43,723 bases of DNA from Actinomycetes bacterium. GTDB taxonomy: Bacteria; Actinomycetota; Thermoleophilia; Gaiellales; F1-60-MAGs149. The stretch is from positions 1 through 43,723 of the forward strand of contig JANYCN010000031.1 in the NCBI GenBank assembly GCA_025360225.1, in the 5' to 3' direction. Each line of letters begins with the position of its first letter. The first letter of the stretch is position 1. Under the pieces are notes generated by a model that was not told the DNA's origin, searched no databases, and saw only the letters and a program-made list of their open reading frames with translations. Position numbers and translations under genes: made by a program. This document shows positions 1-7,430 of the stretch, one piece after another.

Positions 1-56
1 GTCAAGGCCTTCGCCTTGACACGCGTGCGAGCGGGCGTGCTATCCAGCACGCCCGC
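1..56. other. Two tandem perfect hairpins
   Basis: Positions 1-8 pair perfectly with 13-20 around a CTTC loop. Positions 31-40 pair perfectly with 47-56 around the loop TATCCA (10 bp, almost all G-C). Neither is followed by a T run. They could be a GC-type terminator for a gene left of the window, or part of the repeat-rich debris that continues to position 140. No gene can be read in 1-140. Confidence 0.45.
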
Positions 57-108
57 GATCAGCAAGCCCTGCGCGACGCGCAACGCTCCCGCTCGCTCCA
101 GACACCCG

Positions 109-140
109 ATGACCATGCCATTTGACAATCAGACCACTAG
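109..140 (+). repeat. Dispersed repeat, copy A
   Basis: This copy runs from ATGACCATGCC to CAGACCACTAG. It matches repeats at 25518-25549 and 28266-28297 and, inverted, at 28195-28243. Similarity extends left to about position 95 (TCCAG, then GATGACC). It ends in CTAG, a tetramer usually scarce in high-GC genomes, and the next base begins the PIN-gene remnant. See the repeat-family finding. Confidence 0.65.
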
Positions 141-266
141 CTCGTCGCGCCTGCTCTCGCGACCGGCGTCCGCTACCTCGTTTCGGGAGACGCTCACCTG
201 CTCGGCGTCAGCTACCCCACCCTCGTGGTCATCGCGCCCCGACAGTGGCTCGAGCTCGTGGCGTGA
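141..266 (+). pseudogene. 3' remnant of a PIN-domain (VapC-like) toxin gene
   Basis: The frame ending at the TGA at 264-266 reads like the last ~41 residues of a PIN-domain ribonuclease. It has a leucine/alanine-rich helix (PALATG), then RYLVSGDAHLL containing the late acidic residue of the PIN active site, a strand (LVVIAP) and the closing PRQWLEL motif. Going upstream the frame meets TAG at 138-140, inside repeat copy A, so there is no start, no antitoxin and none of the early catalytic aspartates. I infer that a vapBC-type module lost everything except the end of the toxin gene. The family assignment rests on motif order only. Confidence 0.6.
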
Positions 267-331
267 CGGGCCAGCGTGACATCTCCGTGATCCTTCGGAA
301 CGACTCGAGCGTTTGACCCTTCGGCTGAGAG

Positions 332-343
332 TACGATCCGGTC
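332..343 (+). promoter_or_regulatory. Leaderless promoter -10 for the nitrilase gene
   Basis: TACGAT at 332-337 fits the actinobacterial -10 pattern TANNNT and is followed by exactly 6 nt before the GTG at 344. Transcription would start at or next to the start codon. No Shine-Dalgarno sequence is visible. TTGACC at 313-318 is too close (13 nt) for a standard -35. Four other genes in the window have the same spacing. Confidence 0.5.
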
Positions 344-1159
344 GTGACGACGGTCCGTGTAGCGGTCGCCGCGACGCCGCTCGTGTCGAGCGTTGAGTCC
401 GGTCTATCGGGTGTGCTTGCGGCGATCGCGGAGGCGGGGCGGCAAGGGGCGGCGATCGTCTGCGTGCCGGAGACGGCGATTCCCGGGCACCGCAGCCAGC
501 CCGACGCCGTCGAGGACACCACTGCTGATCAGGTCGAGGCGGCGGTCGCGGTCGTCGCGGCGGCGGCGCGGGTCGCCGGCGTGTCGGTCGTGCTCGGGAT
601 CGAGCGGCCCAGCCCTGCCGGGAGGGAGATCGTCGCGGTGGTGTTCGATGCGTCGGGGCAGCGCGTTGGCGAGCAGCCGAAGACGCAGATCGACCCGAGC
701 GAGGAGCGCTGGTACGTCCCCGGATCGGGACGCCAGACCTTCACGATCGGTGACCTGACGTTCGGCATCGTCACCTGTCACGAGGCGTTCCGCTACCCGG
801 AGCTAGCCCGTCTTGCCGTCCGCGAAGGCGCGCAGGTGATCTTCGCGCCCCATCACGTGACGACCGACGACGGTTCGTTGCCGACACGCTGGTGCGACGC
901 CGCGAACCCCTACAACGAGAAGGCGTTGATGTGCCGCGCGATTGAGAACACGGTGTTCGTCGCACAGGCGAACACGGCGATGCCCGATCAGGGATCGATC
1001 ACCGGCATCGTCGGCCCTGACGGTGACCTCGTCGTCGCGCTCCCCTACGGCGACGTTGGCGTCGTCAGCGCGGCGCTCGAGCTTGACCTGGCGACACGGC
1101 TCATCGCCGTGCGCTACGCGCCCGAACGAGCTCGCTCCAGAACCCGAACGCCCACGTGA
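344..1159 (+). CDS. Carbon-nitrogen hydrolase (nitrilase superfamily)
   Basis: A 271-residue cytoplasmic enzyme of the family that hydrolyses amides, nitriles or carbamoyl groups through a Glu-Lys-Cys triad. All three catalytic residues are visible: Glu43 in VPETAIPG, Lys113 in EQPKTQ, and Cys145 in GIVTCHEAFRYPE. The length is normal for a single-domain member. There is no signal peptide. GTG344 is chosen because it sits 6 nt after TACGAT. The substrate cannot be told; the His after the catalytic Cys and the RYPE motif resemble the omega-amidase/carbamoyl hydrolase side of the family. The last 59 bp overlap, tail to tail, the end of the glycosyltransferase gene on the other strand. Confidence 0.88.
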   Translation: MTTVRVAVAATPLVSSVESGLSGVLAAIAEAGRQGAAIVCVPETAIPGHRSQPDAVEDTTADQVEAAVAVVAAAARVAGVSVVLGIERPSPAGREIVAVVFDASGQRVGEQPKTQIDPSEERWYVPGSGRQTFTIGDLTFGIVTCHEAFRYPELARLAVREGAQVIFAPHHVTTDDGSLPTRWCDAANPYNEKALMCRAIENTVFVAQANTAMPDQGSITGIVGPDGDLVVALPYGDVGVVSAALELDLATRLIAVRYAPERARSRTRTPT

Positions 1160-2114
1160 GGTGCAGCGTCGCGATCGCCGCCGGGACACCGAGCACGAGG
1201 ACGGGATCGCGATTGCGAAGCGCGAGCCGGACGCCGACGGCGAGCAGCAGCCCGCCGTACAGGCCGGTCTCGAGGGTCAAGAGCAGCGCGATCGGCGTCG
1301 CGAACGGTGCGCCGATCGCGAGCAGCACGAGGCTGGCGAGGAGGATCGTCGGCGCGACCTGCCGTGGTCGGAGGCTCTTCAGGTTCGCGCGGTCGCGGCG
1401 CAGCATCCGCACCTTCCACACGCCGTAGCGACGGTACTGCCGGCCGAGGCGGCGGAGCGTCTCGCGGCAGTAGTAGGTGGAGCGGATCGTCGGATCGAAC
1501 CAGACGCGACCACCGCGCAGGCGGATGCGGTGGTTCAGCTCGAAGTCCTGGTTCGCCTCGAGCGCCTCGTCGAAGCCGCCGACCTCGATGAGCAACGAGC
1601 GTCGCCAGGCGCCGAAGGGGACGGTCTCCACCTCCCCTTCGCGTTCGGAGAAGCGGTAGCGCGCGCCGCCGATCCCGAGAGGATGCGTGACGGCCTGCAC
1701 GATCGAGCGCGCGATCGGCGTCTGGGCGTGGGTTCGCACCTCCCAGCGGCCGCCGACGACGTCGCCCTTGCCGGCTACGAGGGCAGCGACGGTGCGCTCG
1801 ACGTAGGTGGGCTGCGGCGTGCAGTGCGCGTCGAGGCGCAGCACGAGATCGCCCGTCGCCGCCGCGATCGCGCGGTTCAGGCCGACAGGGATCACCGCGC
1901 CCGGATTGTCGATGACGCGGATCACGAGGTCGGGGTGGGCGGCGGCGTAGGCGGCGATCCGCTCGCGTGTCGCATCACGCGACATGCCGTCGGCGATCGC
2001 GACGTCGATCAGATCTAACGGGTAGGTCTGGGCCGAGAGCGCCGCGAGCAGCTCGTCGATCGTCGCCTCCTCGTCGAGGGCGGGGATGATGATGCTGACG
2101 GTCGATGGCTCCAC
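1101..2114 (-). CDS. Family 2 glycosyltransferase, ExoA-like
   Basis: A 337-residue membrane-anchored GT-A glycosyltransferase likely to extend a polysaccharide repeat unit on a lipid carrier. The N-terminus STVSIIIPALDEEATI is the typical GT2 nucleotide-sugar strand. RLDAHC supplies the metal-binding acidic position, EANQDFELNHRIR the catalytic Asp region, and the motif around GRQYRRYGVWK the acceptor-side basic segment seen in succinoglycan ExoA. Two or three hydrophobic helices follow (about residues 255-330). I choose GTG at 2112-2114 because minus-strand TACCGT lies 6 nt upstream; an ATG at 2154-2156 would overlap the divergent gene. It diverges from the Wzy-like gene and probably belongs to the same polysaccharide locus. 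Confidence 0.85.
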   Translation of the reverse strand: MEPSTVSIIIPALDEEATIDELLAALSAQTYPLDLIDVAIADGMSRDATRERIAAYAAAHPDLVIRVIDNPGAVIPVGLNRAIAAATGDLVLRLDAHCTPQPTYVERTVAALVAGKGDVVGGRWEVRTHAQTPIARSIVQAVTHPLGIGGARYRFSEREGEVETVPFGAWRRSLLIEVGGFDEALEANQDFELNHRIRLRGGRVWFDPTIRSTYYCRETLRRLGRQYRRYGVWKVRMLRRDRANLKSLRPRQVAPTILLASLVLLAIGAPFATPIALLLTLETGLYGGLLLAVGVRLALRNRDPVLVLGVPAAIATLHLTWAFGFWSELVRARSARR

Positions 2115-2143
2115 GATCTCACGGTACTCCGTACGATCAGAGG
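2115..2143. promoter_or_regulatory. Divergent, overlapping leaderless promoters
   Basis: Only 29 bp separate the two divergent start codons. On the minus strand TACCGT (plus positions 2121-2126) lies 6 nt before GTG at 2114. On the plus strand TACGAT (2132-2137) lies 6 nt before GTG at 2144. The -35 region of each promoter must fall within the other gene's first codons, so the two polymerases would compete for the site. Confidence 0.55.
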
Positions 2144-3535
2144 GTGCTCGTCGCATCCCCTGCGCAAGCCCGTGCGCCGATCCCGCTCGTCGTTGGCGGT
2201 CTTCTCACCGCAGCGCTCCTCGGCGTGGCCGTCGGCGCATCGCCGCGGCTCACGCTCGCGCTGGTCCTTGGCGTCGCGGTCGTCGCGAGCGTCCTGCGTG
2301 ACTTCACCACTGGCGTCGCGCTCTTCATCGTGCTGCAGTACCTCACGCCGACCTTCGGGTTGGCGGAGGGGACGATCCTCAAGCTCCTCGGTGCAGTGCT
2401 CGTTGCGAGCTGGGTCCTCGCCCGCGTCGGGCGTCAGACGTCGATCTCCGTCTGGCGTGCGGCGCCGCTCGTCACTGGCTCGCTGACGGCCTTCTTGCTG
2501 TGGGGCGCCGTCTCGATCGAGTGGGCGCCCTCGCACGGCGACGTGGTCACCGCGCTGGCGCGGATCGGCCTGAACGTGTTGCTGGTCGCGATGATCGTCG
2601 CCTCGATCCGTTCGCAGCGCGACGCGAAGGCGATCGCGTTCTCGCTGGCGATCGGCGCCGTGCTCTCCGCCACCGCCTCGATCGCCCTCGGGTCGTCCGG
2701 TGGTGATCGCCTCGAAGGGGCCGGTGGAGATCCGAACGACTTCGCCGTCGTGCTCGGGCAGGGCGTCGTCTTGACGATCGGCATCGTCAACGGCGTCATT
2801 CGCCGCCGCGCGCTGCGCCTCGGTTTCGCGCTCGCCGCGCCGCTCCTTGCCTACGCGCTCCTCACGACCCTGTCTCGCGGTGGAATGATCGCCCTCACGT
2901 CGGCCGTGATCGCCTTCGTCGCCTTCAGCGGTCACTGGCGGCGCCACGCGATCCTGATGACGGTGGTGATGGTCGCCGCGGCTGGTGTCTGGTACGCGAC
3001 GATTGCCAGTCCGGCGGCCCGCGAGCGGGTCGCGTCGATCGCCGGCCAGGGCAGCTCGGCGAGCGATGGTGGCTCTGGACGAACGGACATCTGGCAGGTC
3101 GGCTGGCGCGCCTTCAAGGCGGAGCCGGTGCGCGGGTCCGGGCTCGGCAACTACACCAACGTGACGCCACGGTTCCTGCTCGCCGAGCCGGGCCTTCTGC
3201 GCCGAACCGACCTGATCATCGTTGACCCGAAGGTCGCCCACAACATGTACCTGCACCTGCTGGTGGAGACCGGCGTGATCGGCCTCTTGCTGTTCGCGGG
3301 CGGCCTCCTTGCTGGCGTCGGCATGGCGGTGCGCGCGGCTGGTCGGTTCCGCCGGTCGGGCCACGTCGAGCTTGAGCTGCTCACGCGCACGGCCGTCGCG
3401 GCATCGATCGGCGTGCTCACCGCCGACTTCTTCCTCTCCGGCCAGTACACGCGCACGCTGTGGCTCGGGCTCGGCCTGTGCTGCGGGCTCGGTGCCCTCG
3501 CTCGACGCCTCGAGCTGGCGGCGACGCCACGGTGA
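2144..3535 (+). CDS. O-antigen ligase/polymerase-like membrane protein (Wzy_C)
   Basis: A 463-residue polytopic membrane protein with roughly ten hydrophobic segments. The Wzy_C hallmark lies in the large C-terminal loop: an RGSGLGNY motif, then AHNMYLHLLVETGVIGLLLF. Members polymerise lipid-linked repeat units or transfer glycans to an acceptor at the outer face of the membrane. In a bacterium that may lack LPS, a surface polysaccharide polymerase or a glycan transferase acting on proteins or wall are both possible. GTG2144 is preferred because TACGAT sits 6 nt before it. The stop overlaps the next gene's GTG by 4 bp, so the two are translationally coupled. Confidence 0.85.
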   Translation: MLVASPAQARAPIPLVVGGLLTAALLGVAVGASPRLTLALVLGVAVVASVLRDFTTGVALFIVLQYLTPTFGLAEGTILKLLGAVLVASWVLARVGRQTSISVWRAAPLVTGSLTAFLLWGAVSIEWAPSHGDVVTALARIGLNVLLVAMIVASIRSQRDAKAIAFSLAIGAVLSATASIALGSSGGDRLEGAGGDPNDFAVVLGQGVVLTIGIVNGVIRRRALRLGFALAAPLLAYALLTTLSRGGMIALTSAVIAFVAFSGHWRRHAILMTVVMVAAAGVWYATIASPAARERVASIAGQGSSASDGGSGRTDIWQVGWRAFKAEPVRGSGLGNYTNVTPRFLLAEPGLLRRTDLIIVDPKVAHNMYLHLLVETGVIGLLLFAGGLLAGVGMAVRAAGRFRRSGHVELELLTRTAVAASIGVLTADFFLSGQYTRTLWLGLGLCCGLGALARRLELAATPR

Positions 3536-5373
3536 CCCGCAACGCTGTACTGCCGACGGCGAGCGTCGTCGCGCTGGTGGCCGCAGCGGCGATGACCGGT
3601 GCGACCGCTCCCGCCGACTGGTACCCGTTCGCCCTCGCGGCCCTGGGTGTCGCGATCCTCGCCCTGGTGTCGGGCGCCGTGGCGCGCCCGACACGGCTGC
3701 AAGGCGTCGGCCTGTCGGCCCTTGGCCTGCTCGCGGTGTGGAGCTTCCTCTCGCTCGCCTGGGCCGAGCTTCCCGGCTCCACCGTCGTCGCTGCGAACCG
3801 CACCGCGACCTACGCGGTCGTCGTCGCCCTCGTCGCCCTGTCGGCGCGCACGACCACAGCGCGACGGCAGATCGTTGTCCTGGTTGGTGTCGCCGTCGCC
3901 ATCGTTGCCTGGTGGGCGCTCGTGCGCTCGGCGCTGCCGGGCGCCACTGCGTTCTACGACCAGGCGCGCCTGACGTGGCCGGTCGGCTCACCAAACGGCC
4001 TTGCAACCCTCGTTGCGATCGGGCTCTGGCCGCTCCTGACGGTCGCCGCAAGCCGCGAGGGGCGGTTGCTCGCGCGACTCGGCGCACTTGGCGCCGGCTC
4101 GGCGATTCCCGCCGTGATCGTCCTCACCGCCTCGCGCGCTGGAGCGCTGTTCGCGCTGCTCGCGGTCGGCACGCTCCTCGCGATCACGCCGGTTCGCACG
4201 CGGCTTTGCGTGGTCCTCGCGCTGGTCGCGATCCCGGTCGTGATCGGCTGGCACGAGCTCCACGCGCTCGCGGCGATGGACGAGGCGTCGCTCGCTGCGG
4301 CAAACGACGCCGGGCGTCGTGCGCTCGTCGGCGTCGCGCTGTCATTGGTCGCCGGGGCGGGATGGCTGCTGCTCGACCGGCGGTTCAGCCCGCCGGACGC
4401 CGTCGGTCGCCTCGTGCGGCGTGGGCTCTGCGTCCTGACGGTCGTCGGCGTGCTCGTGGGCGTCGGCGTCGGCATCGAGCACGACGCAGCAGGCTTCGTT
4501 GGACGCAAGTGGACGGTGTTCAAGGGAGGGTCGCTCGCCGAGCATCCGGTCGGCGTCGACCGCTACCTGACGGCGGGCACGAACCGCTACGACTTCTGGC
4601 GCGTCGCCGTCGGCGAGCTGCGCGACCGGCCGTTGACGGGGTACGGTGCCGGGAACTGGGGCTGGCCGTACGTTGCCCGGCGGCAGTCCTACGAGACGCC
4701 TGACAACGCGCACGGGGCGGTGTGGGAGATGGCGGCTGACCTCGGCGTGCCCGGGCTCGCGCTCTACCTCGTCGTGATCGCCCTCGCCGTCGCCGGGACG
4801 CGACGGTTTCTCGCGGCCGATGATCGACGGGTCGCCGCGGCGCTCGCGGCAATGCTCGTCGGCGTCGTCGGTCACGGCCAGGTCGACTGGCTCTGGGAGC
4901 TCTTCCCGGTCGGCCTTACGACGGCCGTGCTGCTTGGCGTCGCGCTCGCCGCGCTCGGCAGCGAAGGAGCGCGGGGCGTGCGTCGTCGGGATGCGCGGCT
5001 GGCGGCCGTGATGATTGGTGCCGTCGGCGTCATCGGTGTCGTGCCTGCCATGCTCGCGGAGCGCTACACCGAGGCCGCGTACCGGTTGCCCGTCGCTGGG
5101 GCGAGGGTGGCGGCTTCGCGAGCGGCGTCGCTCGCACCGTTCTCCGCCGCTCCGTTGGTTGCGTTGGCGCGTGTCGAGGAACGTGCCGGGCGGCCAGCGC
5201 AGGCACTGTCGGCGCTCCGCGCGGCGACGGATCGAGAACCGGCGTCGTGGACGGCGTGGTTGAAGCGTGCCGGCGCGGCGGCGTTGCTCGGCCGAGCCAC
5301 GGAGGAGCGGATGTCCTGCTTGCGCGTGCACCAGATCAATCCTTCGGCGACACTGTCGCCATGCCTGATCTGA
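3532..5373 (+). CDS. Second Wzy/WaaL-like membrane protein with TPR-like tail
   Basis: A 613-residue polytopic membrane protein and paralogue in kind of the gene before it. Its Wzy_C loop carries [13 protein letters not shown] and then [19 protein letters not shown]. After the last membrane helix (near residue 510) comes a soluble tail of short alanine/arginine-rich helices, with the TPR-like stretches [20 protein letters not shown] and [15 protein letters not shown] tails are known in some Wzy_C proteins. GTG3532 shares GTGA with the preceding stop. The 3' end overlaps the reductase ATG by 13 bp. Two different Wzy_C proteins side by side suggest a split of jobs, such as polymerase and ligase. 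Confidence 0.82.
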   Translation: MTRNAVLPTASVVALVAAAAMTGATAPADWYPFALAALGVAILALVSGAVARPTRLQGVGLSALGLLAVWSFLSLAWAELPGSTVVAANRTATYAVVVALVALSARTTTARRQIVVLVGVAVAIVAWWALVRSALPGATAFYDQARLTWPVGSPNGLATLVAIGLWPLLTVAASREGRLLARLGALGAGSAIPAVIVLTASRAGALFALLAVGTLLAITPVRTRLCVVLALVAIPVVIGWHELHALAAMDEASLAAANDAGRRALVGVALSLVAGAGWLLLDRRFSPPDAVGRLVRRGLCVLTVVGVLVGVGVGIEHDAAGFVGRKWTVFKGGSLAEHPVGVDRYLTAGTNRYDFWRVAVGELRDRPLTGYGAGNWGWPYVARRQSYETPDNAHGAVWEMAADLGVPGLALYLVVIALAVAGTRRFLAADDRRVAAALAAMLVGVVGHGQVDWLWELFPVGLTTAVLLGVALAALGSEGARGVRRRDARLAAVMIGAVGVIGVVPAMLAERYTEAAYRLPVAGARVAASRAASLAPFSAAPLVALARVEERAGRPAQALSALRAATDREPASWTAWLKRAGAAALLGRATEERMSCLRVHQINPSATLSPCLI

Positions 5374-6143
5374 CATCTGTTCTTCTCGAGGGCCGCGTTG
5401 CGCTCGTCACCGGCGCGGGCTCGCCCGCCGGCATCGGTGTTGCGGCGGCGCGGGCGCTCGGTCGCCTTGGTGCAACCGTTGCGGTCGCTGCGACGACACG
5501 CCGGATCGACGAGCGTGTCGCCGAGCTCGCAGCCGAGGGCCTGGTGGTCTCGGGGCACGTAGCCGACCTGACGCACCTGGCGAACGCCGAGGCGTTGGCG
5601 TCCGAGGTCATCGCTCGTCATGGGCGGATCGACGTGCTCGTGAACAACGCGGGTCTGGCCCAGACGGGCGTCGACCAGCCGTCGCGTCACCTGGCGGAGA
5701 TGGCGGAGGCCGAGTGGGAGCTCGACATCGCGTTGAACCTGAAGACGGCGTGGGCGATGACCCGTGCCGTGGTACCGCAGATGATCGAGCGTCGCGCTGG
5801 CCGGATCATCCACGTGTCCTCCGTCACCGGCCCGCTCGTGTCGGCAGCAACGTCGAGCGGCTACAGCGCCGCCAAGGCCGGCGTTGACGGGATGATGCGC
5901 AGCCTCGCGATCGAGGTCGGGCCGCTGGGGATCACCGTCAACTCGGTCGCTCCCGGGTGGATCGAGACTGCGTCATCCTCGGCCGCGGAGATCGAGGCGG
6001 GTCGCCACACCCCGGTTGGTCGTGCGGGGCGCCCGGAGGAGGTCGCCGCGCTGATCGCGTTCCTCGCCTCGCCCGGCGCGAGCTACATTACCGGCCAGTC
6101 GATCGTTGTCGACGGCGGCAACGTCGTGCAGGAATATCACTGA
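5361..6143 (+). CDS. Short-chain dehydrogenase/reductase, FabG-like
   Basis: A 260-residue classical SDR that reduces or oxidises a carbonyl/alcohol with NAD(P)(H). The Rossmann motif is [10 protein letters not shown], a slight expansion of TGxxxGIG. NNAG is followed by HVSSVTG with the catalytic Ser, then YSAAK with the Tyr/Lys pair. The C-terminal cofactor-side segment is PGWIETA and the end is the usual GQSIVVDGG. Arg residues after the second strand (TTRRID) suggest NADP(H). ATG5361 gives the expected N-terminus and overlaps the upstream gene by 13 bp. The substrate is unknown; placement after the polysaccharide genes could be functional or incidental. A strong hairpin follows it at 6208-6271. 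Confidence 0.88.
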   Translation: MPDLTSVLLEGRVALVTGAGSPAGIGVAAARALGRLGATVAVAATTRRIDERVAELAAEGLVVSGHVADLTHLANAEALASEVIARHGRIDVLVNNAGLAQTGVDQPSRHLAEMAEAEWELDIALNLKTAWAMTRAVVPQMIERRAGRIIHVSSVTGPLVSAATSSGYSAAKAGVDGMMRSLAIEVGPLGITVNSVAPGWIETASSSAAEIEAGRHTPVGRAGRPEEVAALIAFLASPGASYITGQSIVVDGGNVVQEYH

Positions 6144-6207
6144 TGAGCACGCCTCATTCGCGACCTAACGGCCCGGAGACGTCCGTATCTTCGCGGTGCG
6201 ACGTTTG

Positions 6208-6271
6208 ACGGGAACCCGGGAGCGAAGTCTTGCCCTGGGGTAAAGCCCGGAGAATGTCCGGGCTTTCCCGT
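6208..6271 (+). terminator. Three-way-junction fold containing a bidirectional terminator hairpin
   Basis: AAAGCCCGGA (6242-6251) pairs perfectly with TCCGGGCTTT (6257-6266) around GAATG. The A run on one side and T run on the other suit termination from both strands, matching its place after the SDR gene. A larger nested fold is also possible: 6208-6214 with 6265-6271 (7 bp), 6215-6220 with 6234-6239 (6 bp, one G-T pair), and 6244-6251 with 6257-6264 (8 bp), with only GTAA unpaired at the junction. Confidence 0.7.
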
Positions 6272-6832
6272 TGGTATTCAGCACTTCTGTATCGCCCTGC
6301 TCGCAGATACCAGGAGGAACGCTCGCGGGTTGAGCAAACGGTGCACCTGAAACATCCCGCTACTGGCGGTGGTCGAAGCATGGACAGGGACACCCCACCG
6401 CGATCCACCCATCACGGCCGGATCCAGGTAGCGGCGTGCGCTCGGTCAGCTGACGAGCGCACGGACCCGCGAGGGGTCGACGTGCGCGTGCGCGCGAAGA
6501 GCGCTCGCAGCGTGACGGGTGATCGTATTGACGAGCGCCCGCGGGTCGCGTACCTCGGCCGTGCGCGCCGGGGGCGTGTCGGTGTGCTCGGTGCGCGCAG
6601 CAGCGTCCCGTCGTGGCGGTCGTGGCGGCATGCCCGGTGCATTCGACGCGTCGATGCGGAGGCTCATCGCATCGCACCGTAGCGATCTCACGCGTCGCGT
6701 GCCTCCCTCGGATGCGTGATCTGTCCGACCGCGTTCGACCGATCGCGGCACGCCGCACTGACGTTGCAGAAGCGCTTGCCGGTTCGACCCGGCGTGAGAA
6801 TCGCCGGCGATCGCCCTCGACGGGCTCCTAGG
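6272..6832. other. Gene-poor stretch
   Basis: I see no clear gene here apart from the doubtful minus-strand ORF at 6446-6667. GTCAGCTGAC at 6445-6454 is a perfect 10-bp palindrome, and GGCGATCGCC at 6806-6815 is another. Open frames on the plus strand are Arg/Ser-rich and resemble no family I know. Confidence 0.5.
6446..6667 (-). CDS. Doubtful small basic ORF (73 aa)
   Basis: ATG at 6665-6667 (minus) opens a 73-codon frame that begins MSLRIDASNAPG and is rich in Arg, Ala and Pro. TACGGT lies 8 nt upstream of the ATG, close to the leaderless layout seen elsewhere, and the frame ends before the bidirectional terminator at 6242-6266. The sequence matches no family I recognise. Composition alone could produce such a frame in DNA this GC-rich, so it may not be a gene. 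Confidence 0.25.
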   Translation of the reverse strand: MSLRIDASNAPGMPPRPPRRDAAARTEHTDTPPARTAEVRDPRALVNTITRHAASALRAHAHVDPSRVRALVS

Positions 6833-7192
6833 CTAGGCCTGAGCGTCGGGTCGGCCGCTGCGGCGCAGCACGAAGCCGACGACGATCAGCGAGAAGCCAA
6901 GCACGATGAACGTGCCGGTCTCGAAGCCGGTGAACGGCAAGGTGCCGGCGCCGGACGAGGAGGTCTGGTCGCCGAGCGCTGAGCGAACCGCCTCGACGCC
7001 GCCGTCGCCGCCGTACGTCTTCAGCAACGGGCTGTTGAGCGCCGCCTGGAGCTGCGCGGTCGTGTACGTGCCATTGATGTGGCCGTCCCGGGCGTCCTTG
7101 ATGATCTGGTCCGTGACGCTTGCGAGCGCGCTTGGTACGGCGACGAGCAGCGCGGCGATGACGAGTGCGAGCGTGGTGCGGAGCCTTCTCAT
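6833..7192 (-). CDS. Small secreted protein with LPFTG-type C-terminal anchor
   Basis: A 119-residue exported protein. Residues 1-25 form a signal peptide (MRRLRTTLALVIAALL, cleavage near ALAS). A short soluble domain of about 55 residues contains a helix-turn-helix-like stretch (YTTAQLQAALNSP), then an SSSGAG linker. LPFTG at 85-89 is followed by a hydrophobic helix and the basic tail RRSGR, the layout of a sortase substrate. ATG7192 is chosen for GAGGT at good spacing and for the signal peptide. No sortase gene is in the window. In several actinobacterial lineages such LPxTG-like tails occur without a known sortase, so it may simply be a membrane anchor. Confidence 0.75.
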   Translation of the reverse strand: MRRLRTTLALVIAALLVAVPSALASVTDQIIKDARDGHINGTYTTAQLQAALNSPLLKTYGGDGGVEAVRSALGDQTSSSGAGTLPFTGFETGTFIVLGFSLIVVGFVLRRSGRPDAQA

Positions 7193-7235
7193 GGGGGACC
7201 TCAGGTTGTGCGTGAACGATGCTGGATGGGGATCT

Positions 7236-7292
7236 CGACCTTGAAAACCTTCAAGAGTCGTAGCATCCCTCGATGCGAACGTCGAAATTCTA
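7236..7292 (-). promoter_or_regulatory. Promoter and leader hairpin of the LPFTG gene
   Basis: On the minus strand TAGAAT (plus 7287-7292) is a good -10. Transcription from about 7280 would give an ~88-nt leader. Within it CGAC plus CTTGAA (7236-7245) pairs with TTCAAG-A-GTCG (7250-7260) with one bulge. No clear -35 is seen. Confidence 0.35.
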
Positions 7293-7394
7293 ACCCCTCG
7301 GTCGCTGCGCGCGAGTCGGATCACGGGCAACATGATCAAGCTATGTCGCTACGAGCGGGGAATGCGTCCCCCGACGGAGGGATCTGCAGTCCTG

Positions 7395-7425
7395 TACACT
7401 CGCCGGATCAGTGAGGGCGAGGAGG
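7395..7425 (+). promoter_or_regulatory. Candidate operon promoter and Shine-Dalgarno site
   Basis: TACACT at 7395-7400 fits TANNNT. AGGAGG at 7420-7425 sits 5 nt before the ATG at 7431, the strongest ribosome-binding site in the window. It marks the first gene of the eight-gene transport operon. No convincing -35 is seen. Confidence 0.45.
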
Positions 7426-7430
7426 CTCTG

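Noticed and set aside
2015-4087. Long minus-strand frame (690 codons) across the two Wzy-like genes
   Set aside because: It crosses two overlapping membrane-protein genes and a divergent promoter, is highly charged and resembles nothing.
6208-6275. Possible c-di-AMP (ydaO) or guanidine-type riboswitch, from GACGGGAACCC and TGGGGTAAAGCCCGG
   Set aside because: Only short pieces resemble the consensus. The conserved 3' part of ydaO (GTCAGCTAACC-like) is absent, and no gene follows on that strand. Kept only as a structured terminator.
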